A stretch of DNA of 64,000 nt from Sipunculus nudus (lineage: Eukaryota; Annelida; Sipuncula; Golfingiida; Sipunculidae), in NCBI GenBank assembly GCA_026874595.1, contig CM049306.1:2744019-2808018 (forward strand), in the 5' to 3' direction. The notes under the pieces are model-generated. The model saw only the letters and a list, made by a program, of their open reading frames with translations. It was not told the origin of the DNA and did no database searches. Of this stretch, positions 40,875 through 53,950 are shown piece by piece (position 1 is the first letter of the stretch; every line of letters begins with the position of its first letter). The translations under genes were made by a program, and so were the position numbers.

Positions 40875-43800
40875 ACACAGGTAAGATAATTAGAGAAGGA
40901 CATAGTGATACAGGTAATTTAGGTAGAGAGGGACATGGGGATGCAGGTAAGATAGGTAACAGGGACATATTGATACAGGTAAGATAGGTAAAAAGGGACA
41001 TAGTAATACAGGTCAGATATGTAGAGAGGTATGTAGTGATACACTTAGAAGGTAGGGTAGGACATAGTGATACAGGTAAGATAAGAAGAGAAGGACAGAG
41101 TGATACAGGTAAGATAGGTAGGGTAGGACAAAGTGATACAGGTAAGATAGGTAGGGTAGGACATAGTGATAGAGGTAAGATAGGTAGAGAGGTATGTAGT
41201 GATACACTTTAGATAGGTAGGGTAGGAAATAGTGATACAGGTAAGATAGGTAGGGTAGGACATAGTGATACAGGTAAGATAGGTAGGGTAGGACACAGTG
41301 ATACAGGTAAGATAGGTAGGGTAGGATAGAGTGATACAGGTAAGATAGGTAGGGTAGGACAGAGTGATACAGGTAAGATAAGAAGAGAAGGACAGAGTGA
41401 TACAGGTAAGATAGGTAGAGAGGTATGGAGTGGTACACTTTAGATAGGTAGGGTCGGACACAGTGATACAGGTAAGATAATTAGAGAAGGACATAGTGAT
41501 ACAGGTAATTTAGGTAGAGAGGGACATAGTGATACAGGTAAGATAGGTAGGGTAGGAAATAGTGATAGAGGTAAGATAGGTAGAGAGGCATGTAGTGATA
41601 CACTTTAGATAGGTAGGGTAGGAAATAGTGATACAGGTAAGATAGGTAGGGTAGGACAGAGTGATACAGGTAAGATAGGTAGGGAAGGACATAGTGATAC
41701 AGGTAAGATAGGTAGGGGAGGACATAGTGATAGAGGTAAGATAGGTAGAGAGGTATGTAGTGATACACTTTAGATAGGTAGGGTAGGAAATAGTGATACA
41801 GGTAAGATAGGTAGGGTAGGACAGAGTGATACAGGTAAGATAGGTAGGGTAGGACAGAGTGATACAGGTAAGATAGGTAGGGTAGGACAGAGTGATACAG
41901 GTAAGATAGGTAGGGGAGGACATAGTGATAGAGGTAAGATAGGTAGAGAGGTATGTAGTGATACACTTTAGATAGGTAGGGTAGGAAATAGTGATACAGG
42001 TAAGATAGGTAGGGTAGGACAGAGTGATATAGGTAAGATAGGTAGGGTAGGACAGAGTGATACAGGTAAGATAGGTAGGGTAGGACAGAGTGATACAGGT
42101 AAGATAGGTAGGGTAGGAAATAGTGATACAGGTAAGATAGGTAGGGTGGGACAGAGTGATACAGATAAGAAAGGTAGGGTAGGCATAGTGATACAGGTAA
42201 GAAAGGTAGGGTAGGACATAGTGATACAGGTAAGATAGGTAGGGTAGGACATAGTGATACAGGTAAGATAGGTAGGGTAGGAAATAGTGATACAGGTAAG
42301 ATAGGTAGGGTAGGACAGAGTGATACAGATAAGAAAGGTAGGGTAGGGCATAGTGATACAGATAAGAAAGGTAGGGTAGGCATAGTGATACAGGTAAGAT
42401 AGGTAGGGTAGGAAATAGTGATACAGGTAAGATAGGTAGGGTAGGACATAGTGATACAGATAAGAAAGGTAGGATAGGGCATAGTGATACAGATAAGAAA
42501 GGTAGGGTAGGCATAGTGATACATAGGTTAGATTGATAGTATGATACATGTTGTAACAGGTGAGAGAGGCATGTATTATCAAAAACTTACAGGATATATA
42601 GAATGCACTGAATAAGATACAGCACAGATAGATAAGTAGGACAGGTATAGATTGAAACAAGTAAGATAAGTAAAAAGGGTCATAGTGATACAGGTAAGAT
42701 AGGTAAAAAGGGACACGGTGATACAAGTAAGATAGGTAGAGAGGTATGTAGTCATACATTTAAGATAGGTAGGGCAGGACATAGTGATACAGGTAAGATA
42801 GGTAGGGTAGTTCAGAGTGATACAGGCACGATAGGTAAAAAGGCACATAGTGATACAGGTAAGATAGCTAGAGAGGTATGTAGTGATACACATTAGATAG
42901 GTAGGATAGGACAAAGTTATACAGGTAAGATAAGTAGAGAAGGACAGAGTGATACAGGTAAGATAGGTAATAGGGACATAGTGATACAGGTAAGATAGGT
43001 TAAAAGGGACATAATGGTACAGGTAAGATAGGTAAAAAGGGACATAGTGATACAGGTAATATAAGTAGAGAAGGACATAGTGATAGAGGTAAAAAAGGTA
43101 GAGAGGTATGTAGTGATACACTTTAGATAGGTAGGGTAGGAAATACAGATACAGGTAAGATAGGTAGAGAGGTATGTAGTGATACACTTTAGATAGGTAG
43201 GGTAGGAAATAGTGATACAGGTAAGATAGGTAGAGAGGTATGTAGTGATACACTTTAGATAGGTAGGGAAGGAAATAGAGATACAGGTAAGATAGGTAGA
43301 GAGGTATGTAGTGATACACTTTAGACAGGTAGGGCAGGACATAGTGATACAGGTAAGATAGGTAGAGGGTATGTAGTGATACACTTAGATAGGTAGGGTA
43401 GGACATAGTGATACAGGTAAGATAGGTAGAGGGTATGTAGTGATACACTTTAGATAGGTAGGGCAGGACATAGTGATACAGGTAAGATTGGTAGATGGTA
43501 TGTAGTGATACACTTTAGATAGGTAGGGTAGGACATAGTGATACAGGTAAGATTGGTAGCGAGGAACAAAGTGATACAGATAAGAAAGGTAGGGTAGGCA
43601 TAGTGATACATAGGTTAGATTGATAGTATGATACATGTTGTAACAGGTGAGAGAGGCATGTATTATCAAAAACTTACAGGATATATAGAATGCACTGAAT
43701 AAGGTGCAGCACAGATAGATAGGTAGGACAGGTATAGATTGATACAGGTAAGATAAGTAAAAAGGGTCATAGTGATACAGGTAAGATAGGTAAAAAGGGA

Positions 43801-45054
43801 CACAGTGATACAGGTAAGATAGGTAGAGAGGTATGTAATGATACACTTTAGATAGGTAGGGTAGGAAATAGAGATACAGGTAAGATTGGTAGCGAGGAAC
43901 AAATTGATACAGATAAGAAAAGTAGGGTAGGCATAGTGATACATAGGTTAGATTGATAGTATGATACATGTTGTAACAGGTGAGAGAGGCATGTATTATC
44001 AAAAACTTACAGGATATATAGAATGCACTGAATAAGGTACAGCACAGATAGATAGGTAGGACAGGTATAGATTGATACAGGTAAGATAAGTAAAAAGGGT
44101 CATAGTGATACAGGTAAGATAGGTAAAAAGGGACACAGTGATACAGGTAAGATAGGTAGAGAGGTATGTAATGATACACTTTAGATAGGTAGGGTAGGAA
44201 ATAGAGATACAGGTAAGATTGGTAGCGAGGAACAAATTGATACAGATAAGAAAAGTAGGGTAGGCATAGTGATACATAGGTTAGATTGATAGTATGATAC
44301 ATGTTGTAACAGGTGAGAGAGGCATGTATTATCAAAAACTTACAGGATATATAGAATGCACTGAATAAGGTACAGCACAGATAGATAGGTAGGACAGGTA
44401 TAGATTGATACAGGTAAGATAAGTAAAAAGGGTCATAGTGATACAGGTAAGATAGGTAAAAAGGGACACAGTGATACAGGTAAGATAGGTAGAGAGGTAT
44501 GTAATGATACACTTTAGATAGGTAGGGTAGGAAATAGAGATACAGGTAAGATTGGTAGCGAGGAACAAATTGATACAGATAAGAAAAGTAGGGTAGGCAT
44601 AGTGATACATAGGTTAGATTGATAGTATGATACATGTTGTAACAGGTGAGAGAGGCATGTATTATCAAAAACTTACAGGATATATAGAATGCACTGAATA
44701 AGGTACAGCACAGATAGATAGGTAGGACAGGTATAGATTGATACAGGTAAGATAAGTAAAAAGGGTCATAGTGATACAGGTAAGATAGGTAGAGAGGTAT
44801 GTAGTCATACATTTAAGATAGGTAGGGCAGGACATAGTGATACAGGTAAGATAGGTAGAGGGTATGTAGTGATACACTTTAGATAGGTAGGGTAGGACAT
44901 AGTGATACAGGTAAGATAGGTAGAGAGGTATGTAGTCATACATTTAAGATAGGTAGGGCAGGACATAGTGATACAGGTAAGATAGGTAGAGAGGTATGTA
45001 GTGATACACTTTAGATAGGTAGGGTAGGACATAGTGATACAGGTAAGATAGGTA
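40875..45054. repeat. 4,195-bp super-repeat, copy 2
   Basis: The right copy of the large duplication, including its own set of 333-bp repeats from 43608 to about 44790. After about 45054 the match to copy 1 ends and a diverged 333-bp-type segment follows to the end of the array. Confidence 0.88.
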
Positions 45055-45270
45055 GCGAGGAACAAAGTGATACAGATAAGAAAGGTAGGGTAGGCAAAGT
45101 GATACATAGGTTAGATTGATAGTATGATACATGTTGTTACAGGTGAGAGAGGCATTTATAATCAAAAACTTACAGGATAAATAGAATGCACTTAATGAGG
45201 TACACCACAGGTAGATAGGTAGGACAGGTACATAATGATACAGGTAAGATAGGTAGGACAGGTACACAGT

Positions 45271-45681
45271 TCACTGTAAAGTATGTCAAGGTGCACTCAC
45301 TAAACCGTAGTTTTATATGTTAAGATACATGTGCACACGGGCAATAAGTTACATCAGACTCACAACGAAATAAGGGTCAGAATCTGTCGATAAAAAGAGA
45401 ATTAATTGTGTAACCAGATTATATATAGTCAGACCAACGACACCTGAAGAGGGCGCGGAATATAACCTCTGCTGGCAAGGTCACCTTCAAGGTCGCTGAG
45501 AAAGCGTTTTATGTTTGGGCGTTACCTCTTGTGACTTGGAAACGATCGCTGTTAGTCGGTGTTAATTCATTCAGTTTATTGTCGATGACGTCAGAAATTT
45601 ATGTTCCCTTCTAACAAGAAGTGCTCATGCACTATTTCATTTGGTCGGCATATTTGAATATTTAATTCCGTTTATTTGTAC

Positions 45682-45732
<51 letters not shown>

Positions 45733-46321
45733 TTATTTATATATATATATTTATTACCAGCGTGACAATAAAATTTTCTTCATATTATATTTTTATTCCT
45801 ATGTCCGTAAAATTCAGGACAAAAGTCATCTTTTATTTATAGTTTAGATTCCACAGAGGAGGCGAGGTTTGAGCGGTAAGTATGACGGTGTATCAAAGCC
45901 CATGTATATATAGCAACCGCCATGTGTATGTACATCAGTAAATACCATGGCGACCATTCCCGCTCTCAAAACATGGGCCTGGTATTAAAAACTCTATACA
46001 ATACATCAGTCATGGTTTCCTGTCAACTGTGTTTAAAAAAATTGAACAAATTATATAATTATTATTCTTCTCGGGATATTTACGATGGGTTAACATTTAA
46101 TATATATATATATTATTTGTTATAGATGTCTACATACTTTACATTCTTCTCAATTTTCCTATAAATATTCATACGGGTCAATATGCGAGAAATCACTCGC
46201 CCGGCAGAAATAGTCTGGTGACCCGGGTTAGATCTATATTATTTAAAATATGGATTTAGCAGGTATAAAAATACATCCCAAGTTTTAATATTTTTTCTTT
46301 AATCATAATTTGAATATAATT
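45271..46321. other. Spacer between arrays, no gene recognised
   Basis: It contains a (TA)n tract at 45688-45751. Around 45470-45510 the AAGGTCACC and TCAAGGTCG words resemble nuclear-receptor half-sites, but the evidence is thin. Confidence 0.5.
45688..45751. repeat. (TA)n microsatellite
   Basis: TA run with TTTATTTATTTA interruption. Confidence 0.92.
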
Positions 46322-47104
46322 GTCAGCAGCATATCAACGATATAATGATTATCACAGAATAAAAAAGTCAACAGCACATCAACGATATAATGATTATCAC
46401 AGAATAAAAAAAGTCACCAGAGCATACTGTTATAATGATTATCACTGTATAAAAAAAAATCAGCTGCGCGTCACCGTTACAGTGATTATCACAGAATAAG
46501 AAAACGTCAACAGTGCGTCACCGTTATAATGATTATCATTGAATAAAAAACGTCAACAGCGCGTCACTGTTATAATCATTATCACAGAATCAAAAACGTG
46601 AACAGCGCGTCACCCTTTGATGATTATTACAAAATAAAAAAGTCAACAGCGCGTCACAGTTATAAAGATTTTCATAGAATAAAAAAGTCAGCAGCGCGTC
46701 ACCGTTATAATCATTTTCATATAATTAAAAAGTCAACAGCGCGTCACTGTTATAATCATTATCACAGATTAAAAAAAAGTCAACAGCGCGTCACCGTTAT
46801 AATGATTATCATAGAATAAAAAACGTCAACAGCGCGTCATAGTTATAATGATTATTACAGAATAAAAAAAATCAACAGCGCGTCACCGTTATAATGATTA
46901 TTATAGAGTAAAATAAGTCAACGGCGAGTCATCGTTATGATGAATACCACAGAATAAACAAAAAAAAAAGTCAACAGCGCGTCACGGTTATCACAGAATA
47001 AAAAAGTCAACCTAGGGAACTTTTTTAGGCTTTGTCATGAGTCCTTATGGGTTGAACCTCTCTTTTCCTAAATCCTGGATCCGCCCCTATTCACCGTTAT
47101 AATG
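46322..47104. repeat. About 45-bp tandem array, interrupted by a MITE fragment
   Basis: About 15 copies of a unit with GTCAACAGCGCGTCACCGTT followed by ATAATGATTATCACAGAAT and a variable A-run. The A-run changes length from copy to copy. A 78-bp foreign segment (47012-47089) splits the last copy. The unit is related to that of the array at 49880-50323. Confidence 0.92.
47012..47089. mobile_element. MITE end fragment inside the 45-bp array
   Basis: The segment ends AAATCCTGGATCCGCCCCT, the reverse complement of the left end of the element at 24260. The last array unit is split by it: GTCAAC precedes and TTCACCGTTATAATG follows. Only one terminal repeat is present, so this is a truncated or rearranged copy. 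Confidence 0.6.
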
Positions 47105-49191
47105 CTGATGCTCCAGACATTGGTTGTGACCTGCTCTGAAGGGTGGCGGTCAGACAGCACGAGACTATAACTTTGGCCGTACGTGTGTACCTGCAGGCCT
47201 TTACTTCCTTTCGTTAACAAATCTTTGTAGTAACAGCCAGAAGTCAAAACAGAACCCGGATCTATATCATTCCACAGGAAGGACATCTGCCAAGCCCTGT
47301 CTGCCGACAAGGCTCATGACGTCACAGGTGTAATTCAGTAAATGTCCTTGCTGTAAGACCTACCCTCAAAACCTGTGAAGGAAATAAGGGCGCTCCAAAG
47401 ACCTCACGTTCCAACCTGACGTCATTATAAAATACAGTTTACATCAACTGAATATGTAAACTAAACTATGAAACAATAAAACAGGAGAAACGTTGCGAAA
47501 AAAAATTATGTAAAGTTCCAAATCTGTGTGATATTGCTATAAAGAGTAGAACCTCGCATATAATCGGCTTCGAGGGTTAACTGATATTTACATTTGATTA
47601 ATATATCAAAAGTGTGACCTGTAGAGTGTGTACGGATAAGCAAACAGACAGAAAAAGATACAAACGTACATACAAAATTAAGTCAGCTGCACCATAGGCT
47701 GCATGGCCGTTACCAATATTCTAGCAAGCAATAAACATACAGAGCTGAAAACATAACCTCCTCGGTCGCAGGAGCGATTCACATGAATACAGAAGTGGGG
47801 TATCATATATAAGTGTATGCATATTACGTATAAAAATTATTGGCAGGGCACAGATCATATCTACCAGATCAAAAATATTCTGGTCAAACATTCAATCAGA
47901 TATTATTGATTCTTCTTGAAAGAACACAGGCCACAGGAATTTATATTCTATAATATGAAACACGTTGGAAGTAACGCCTTTCTTTGTGCCAATAAACTTT
48001 GTTCGGATAATTAATTTCACGGATATGTGAGGTGAGACTTTTTTCAGAAAGTATACTGCTAGTACATTAGGCATATCATTATCAACGTTTCATCAATATA
48101 TTTCGGAAAAACGAATTTTCAGAAAATGTGATACGGAAAGTTCGAGGCTGTACTGTACTAGTTTTGACACGGTATTTTAATATATGTACAAGTATATTCC
48201 TCATACCACGCCTCGTTTGATAGAAACTTACAAAAAAAAAACTGCTAACCAAATACGTAAAAGATATATGATCAATTTGTGTGCACTAATGTTACCTTAT
48301 ATGAAAATTAGTAAGAGCAAATAACATTAAAATGAATTGAAGCGAAAGTTCACGGGTTAAATTAAATCGAAAGAAGCTGAGAGCCTGGCGCTGCCTCGCA
48401 CCTTCGCTTCACAACAACGAGAAAGTCCTCCGATCGAATTCATTGTACGCACTCTGGTAACCCGTGTACTGTCAGTAGAACGTATGTTAAAACGTACTAT
48501 AATTCACACTTTGTTTGATCAGTATAAATTGCACCTGTTTTCCCTGTATAGTGACTTACCCGTGTTCCATCTAGAGAATGGTTCTAAAAAATGCGAGGGC
48601 ACTTCTGTCGAAAATGTACTCTTAATTGTACCGTCAACTGTTAATTAATTTCTTCTTCTCGATTCCGAAGGTCTACACTTTGAGGGTTTTCTCTTAAACA
48701 TTACATACAGCATGCAGACAGAATACACTCAGTCTACAATTCTTTCAAATGTTCACATCTAAACCCATATTTTCCTGCTGATTTTTGCCAGCCAGGAAAA
48801 AAGTAGGACCTGCAGCTTTTCGGCTGGAAAAAAAAAACAAAACATATCCGACATGAAGGCAAATCGGTAGGTTTAAAGAAGGAACCGAAATCGGGCGAAT
48901 TTTTATTGGCAAATTCTTTAATCATTCATGACGACAATAGCAATCCAGGAGGAAAAACCAGAAGTGACCAAAATAGCGGAAAAATCTGGTGACAAGTACG
49001 CTAAACCGGTAGGTGGTCTGCATGGATCATGCAGGAGTCAGAGCGGCGTGCATGAACTGACCGGGCGAATTTTAACAAAAAGGCAACCATTCTAAGCCGG
49101 CTGAATGTATATAGATACATATTTCAATTTACAAAGAAATATTGGTATAGAGGTGACAAAGGAGGTCAATACAGTGGCCATGGGGGTATAA

Positions 49192-49223
<32 letters not shown>

Positions 49224-49879
49224 TCTTACTTTTTAGAACATTTTACTAAATTGTAAAATATTTGCAATATGTCACACAGACAATAAAAGTATATAAATGT
49301 TTATAAAAAAGTTGTCCCAACTTTACTTTGATTAACCCCCCCCCCCCCCCGGCTCCCGTAACCCACCCTTGAAGACAAAATGACACCACTGGGGGTGACC
49401 TGTATTCTGCATTGGGGAACAATCAAATCTTAGTACTTTCAAAGATGTTCTGGTTATAATGGTAGGCTTTCGTTAATGAAATTCATATCAGAGTGATACT
49501 TTTAAATTATCACAAATTAAATATGTTTTAATAGATGTCTTTAAGAGTTCGTACTGAATGTGTCATTTTGCTTCTCCAGACGGTGTGTTTTTGTTCCGAT
49601 AAATTTTATATAAGGTCTCAGTGTCATAGGTCAGCTCGTGAGCTGACTAACATGACCCTAGATCACATTTTAAGTATACGAACTTAAGCTTATTATGAAT
49701 ATAAAATGTTGAAGTTTAAGTTTCGGAGAAGATTGGTCCAAATTTTCATAATTTCAGGTCCTTTTAACAACATTTCTTAATCCATTTGCTGTTTATGAGA
49801 AACAATTGACCATACTGATAATTTTTACTTGTGTCATTTTATGAATAATTTTTATTGTCAATGTTACTGACTTACTGTG
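47105..49879. other. AT-rich flank, no gene recognised
   Basis: It contains a C-run joined to (CA)n at 49191-49222 and another C-run at about 49336-49350. Small frames show no domain. The two C-runs lie in similar contexts (GTATAACCCC and GATTAACCCC), perhaps remnants of one element family. Confidence 0.5.
49191..49222. repeat. C-run plus (CA)n
   Basis: A poly-C tract is followed directly by CACACACACA. Confidence 0.9.
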
Positions 49880-50323
49880 TTATAATGATATCAACAGCAC
49901 AACCGTTTTAATGATAAATCAGGTTATAATGATATCAACAGCACAACCGCTATAATGATTAATCATGTTATAATGATATCAACAGCACAACCGTTATAAT
50001 AATAAATCATGTTAAAATGATATCAACAGCACAACCGTTATAATGATTAATCATGTTATAATGATATCAACAGCACAACCGTTATAATGATAAATCATGT
50101 TATAATGATATCAACAGCACAACCGTTATAATGATAAATCATGTTATAATGATATCAACAGCACAACCGTTATAATGATAAATCATGTTATAATGATATC
50201 AACAGCACAAGCGTTATAATGATAAATCATGTTATAATGATATCAACAGCACAACCGTTATAATGATAAATCATGTTATAATGATATCAACAGCACAACC
50301 GTTATAATGATAAATCATTGATG
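49880..50323. repeat. 44-bp tandem array, about 10 copies
   Basis: The unit is GTTATAATGATATCAACAGC followed by ACAACCGTTATAATGATAAATCAT. The copies are highly alike. The word GTTATAATGAT occurs twice per unit, so the 44-mer looks like a fused pair. It shares TCAACAGC and ACCGTTATAATGAT with the array at 46322-47104. Confidence 0.94.
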
Positions 50324-52439
50324 ACCTGTTAAACATTGAAAGAGTTTGAATTAAAATGCAAATAAAAATAGAAAATTAAATGTAATATATCAATAAGAAC
50401 TGTATAACTGAAATTGTCTGATTAATTCTAAATATTGTTGAATAAAACACTGTATATTATTACTGTTTTGTCTTTGTGAACATTCATGTAGGCCTAAGCT
50501 GCAGTACCATTCATGTTTTATCATGGATGATTATGTTAGCCATTTCGTGAAGCTCTGGAGGTCACATCACACACGTGCACTCTGCTTGTATATACGTCTA
50601 TATGTGCGATTCAAGTGTAGTACAGTCTCCGTTTAGTTACGTAAAAAGCATTTTTTTAAATTTTACTTATATATATATATAGGATTCTTCAACAGGGGTA
50701 AATAACACTTAAATGTCTATTATATTTGACTCTCGGCATTTTCGTTGTATAGTCTGGGTGGGCTTTCGTTTTGGTTTACTCGGTCCCGTGCAGGCCGGCC
50801 CTTTGTTTGAACAAGCCAGTGCCGTGTTTGACAAAGAGGGATTTTGGAATGTGAAGAGGAGCCTCGGGGTCACGGGGTCACGTTATGACGTCATCCCCAG
50901 GCACATTTGTTGATTTAGGGTCACCTTGTATGAGCCAAATCGCTTTCTTCACAAAAACATGGCCCTCCGGGAGAGAACACGGTATGATAGTACCCAGTTC
51001 CCTCTGACCTTGTGGTACGGTTAATATGTGTTTACTTCAGCTTAAATAGGTCTATATGTGGCCACTCATCGAATTTGATCCTGTTAAGGCATAAAGCAGT
51101 GACAGCATGGACTGAGATCACTGTCTCTATGAAACCTGGCACGGTTTCTTGGATAAAATGGCAATTTCTTTGTTTTACTCTTTGGGGGAGGGGGACACGT
51201 GTGTGTGTGTGTGTGGGGGGGGGGGTATAGCGATCACCTTTCTTGAAGCTTCTAATTTGAATGAGATAAAGGGAGGTCCTTACAAAAATTCCTTGGAAAA
51301 CCTGAAATAAAGTCACGTGATTTATATTCTGCAAGCAATGTGGAAGAACATGATTGCAGCAATCTCTCGATCAGACGGGCACAAATCATTGCAGCTGGAC
51401 GTAGAAACTTCTTACTTAGCATCTAGGGAGTTCCTAGTAAAATCTTCTTAGAAATCTTAATTAGGGATCATGGGAAAAAGCATGATTTTGAGCACTCTGG
51501 AAGTCATTCTACCCATTGTTTAAAGTTTCTTAACAAATATTTTTACCAGATTAAAACATTAGCAATTATTACATGCATCACCTGTTTGTCAAATTCAGTT
51601 GAGCGTCATGGTTCATGGGCCACTTGTTTTAACTGTTGGCTACACATGATATCTAAAAATATATAGGCACTGATGCTTTACGTGAGTATATGTGTTTATG
51701 ATTGTAAAATTTTAAATAATAATATAGTAAATGAAATGGCTCCAGCCTCCCGGAGAAAAGTTTTCCTTTTTGGGAAACGAAGAGGGAAACCCGCTCTAGT
51801 GGCATGAAGGAGGACCAGACAGGTAATATTTTTCTAAGGATATAGTGGAAACTCATCAAAACCTATGGCATACTCTTAGTTTTTTTTAGATAAGGCATTT
51901 ACACTTTAACCAACAAAAAGGGAAAAACTCGCAGTCATAAATAGGTCGTTAAGTTTTGCCAGTTTAGCAGATATTAAAGAAACGTCTTTCACCTTAGAAT
52001 TATATCAAATTAATTGAAATCATGACGCTGTCTCCTCGGGAGAGATTTGATATGCTATTGCTCCTGGAATGAACGGCCCATTCTGTCCCAACAGAAGGAC
52101 AACAATCGTGTTCGGTTCACGACATCGTGTCACAATGAAGTAAAACAAGGAGTTCATCTGGATATGTATTCTGGGTACTGCCTGTCGATTTAGGAAATTA
52201 TGAATTGAAAGAAATTGTAAGAAAGGAGAAACAAACATTCTGAAAAAAATTGGATTTCTATTAAAAAAATGATCGAAGGTCACACATTCCTTGTAGTTTT
52301 AGCCGGTCAGACAATATGGACTTTGTAGATACCTCAGATTTAGAAATATACGTTAAAAATGCTTTTGAACTTTATTGGATTTCATTTGTTCTATTCTAAG
52401 GACTAAAGTACAATTTGGCCGCTTTAAAAATGCAGAAGG

Positions 52440-52470
52440 GGTGGGGGGGGGGGGGGGGGGGGGTGGGGGT
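52440..52470. repeat. G-run
   Basis: Long poly-G tract with isolated T interruptions. Confidence 0.9.
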
Positions 52471-52679
52471 GTCAAACCCCAGGTTCCGGCGGTTGCCACT
52501 AGAGGACAGCTGCGTTCAATGATGCGCGTGCCTCTCGAGCTCCAAGTCGGATGGTGGTGTTGCTCGCCATGCTCGATGAAGGCAGTCGCTTTATTCAAAG
52601 ATACATAACTCGTCAGGCGAATAGTAATGTTATAATATAACCGAAGAAGTAAAGAATGTTCTTGTACCAAACCGGAATA

Positions 52680-52872
52680 TATTTGTATTTACTGATATAC
52701 TGATATATACTGATATACTGATATATACTGATATATACTGATATACTGATATATTTGTATATACTGATATATACTGATATACTGATATATTTGTATATAC
52801 TGATATATTTGTATATACTGATATATTTGTATATACTGATATACTGATATATACTGATATACTGATATATTT
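52680..52872. repeat. ATATACTGAT-type minisatellite
   Basis: Degenerate runs of TGATATAC and TTTGTATATACTGATATA alternate across about 190 bp. Confidence 0.85.
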
Positions 52873-53404
52873 CGACTATTGGTTGTCTTAATTCAGTTAA
52901 TATGTATAACTTGTTTAAAACTAATTTATACTGTACCGTCTTTTGTGCTACGTGTAAATCTATAATTTCCATGTCACTTTAACTTTTGTTGTATAAAGTT
53001 TATAATGAGGTTACTAGTAACCATAGCTACCTGGAAATGTAGATTTTGAAGATGTAATGAACAAGGTAGTTCTTTAATTTAATGAGACCAAAAAAAATCT
53101 TTTATTATAAGGTACTAAAGCGAACTAACTTGACACAGTATAAAAACCTATTAACAAAAAGGATGATAAAGACGTACTTTAACAGATTCAATAAATGATA
53201 ATTATGAAGTGACTAAACTTCACTGGGACTTGATGGAGGTATTCGGAGGCCGATCCTGTCCTGAACACAGTCACCGGTCGGCCTGGCGCAGCTCAGTGTA
53301 TGAGAGACTAACGCCCCCTGTAGTCAGCTTCACGCATTAACAAGAGCAATGACGCCGGTCACGTACAAAAGTATACAAGGGAAATGTATGGAGACTGCAG
53401 CACG

Positions 53405-53950
53405 ATCTAAAGGTAGAATATAATGCTGTAGCTATGTCTAAATCTGCCATTATAGTTCTACTGGTAACGATGTTGGACTACGATCTACAGGTAGAATACA
53501 ATGCTGTAGCTATGTCTAAATCTGCCATTATAGTTCTACTGGTAACGATGTTGGACTACGATCTACAGGTAGAATACAATACTGTAGCTATGTCTAAATC
53601 TGCCATTATAGTTCTACTGGTAACGATGTTGGACTACGATCTACAGGTAGAATACAATACTGTAGCTATGTCTAAATCTGCCATTATAGTTCTACTGGTA
53701 ACGATGTTGGACTACGATCTACAGGTAGAATACAATGCTGTAGCTATGTCTAAATCTGCCATTATAGTTCTACTGGTAACGATGTTGGACTACGATCTAC
53801 AGGTAGAATACAATACTGTAGCTATGTCTAAATCTGCCATTATAGTTCTACTGGTAACGATGTTGGACTACGATCTACAGGTAGAATACAATGCTGTAGC
53901 TATGTCTAAATCTGCCTTTATAGTTCTACTGGTAACGATGTTGGACTGCT
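53405..53950. repeat. 78-bp near-perfect tandem array with an open frame
   Basis: Seven copies of a 78-bp unit beginning ATGTCTAAATCTGCCATTAT and ending in AATGCTGTAGCT or AATACTGTAGCT. The copies are almost identical, with only that G/A site and two single changes varying. As 78 is 26 codons, a plus-strand frame of 172 codons (53434-53952) stays open, repeating a peptide with the hydrophobic core AIIVLLVTML. No coding evidence beyond openness is seen. Confidence 0.95.

Larger units (their letters stand above)
35085..45270. repeat. 10-kb satellite array, 33-bp monomer, three levels of order
   Basis: The basic unit is GATACAGGTAAGATAGGTAG followed by GGTAGGACATAGT (33 bp). The first 430 bp use a relative containing GGGACAGGTAAGACAGGTAT. 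Variants at the GGGTAGG/AGAGAGG/AAAAAGG and GACATAG/GTATGTAG positions form longer patterns. A 360-bp segment is duplicated near 36200-36935. A 333-bp unit with a distinct non-33-bp part repeats from 39413. The whole of about 36680-40860 is repeated at about 40875-45055 with an exact 4,195-bp offset. Minus-strand frames of up to 475 codons made of SYLYHY- and TCITMSYPTYL-type repeats follow from unit length and are not called as genes. Confidence 0.95.
50324..53404. other. Flank with simple repeats, no gene recognised
   Basis: It contains a GT/G tract at about 51200-51225, a G-run at 52440-52470 and a TA-rich minisatellite at 52680-52872. Segments at 50750-50900 and 53220-53340 are GC-richer, but their short frames have no recognisable domain. 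Confidence 0.5.

Noticed and set aside
35596-45267. Many minus-strand frames of 100-475 codons with SYLYHY / TCITMSYPTYL repeats
   Set aside because: They follow from a 33-bp and 333-bp unit length (multiples of three) lacking stops; overlapping frames are open at once and no domain is present.
45470-45510. AAGGTCACC and TCAAGGTCG as nuclear-receptor sites
   Set aside because: Two short half-sites with no gene nearby; too weak to call.
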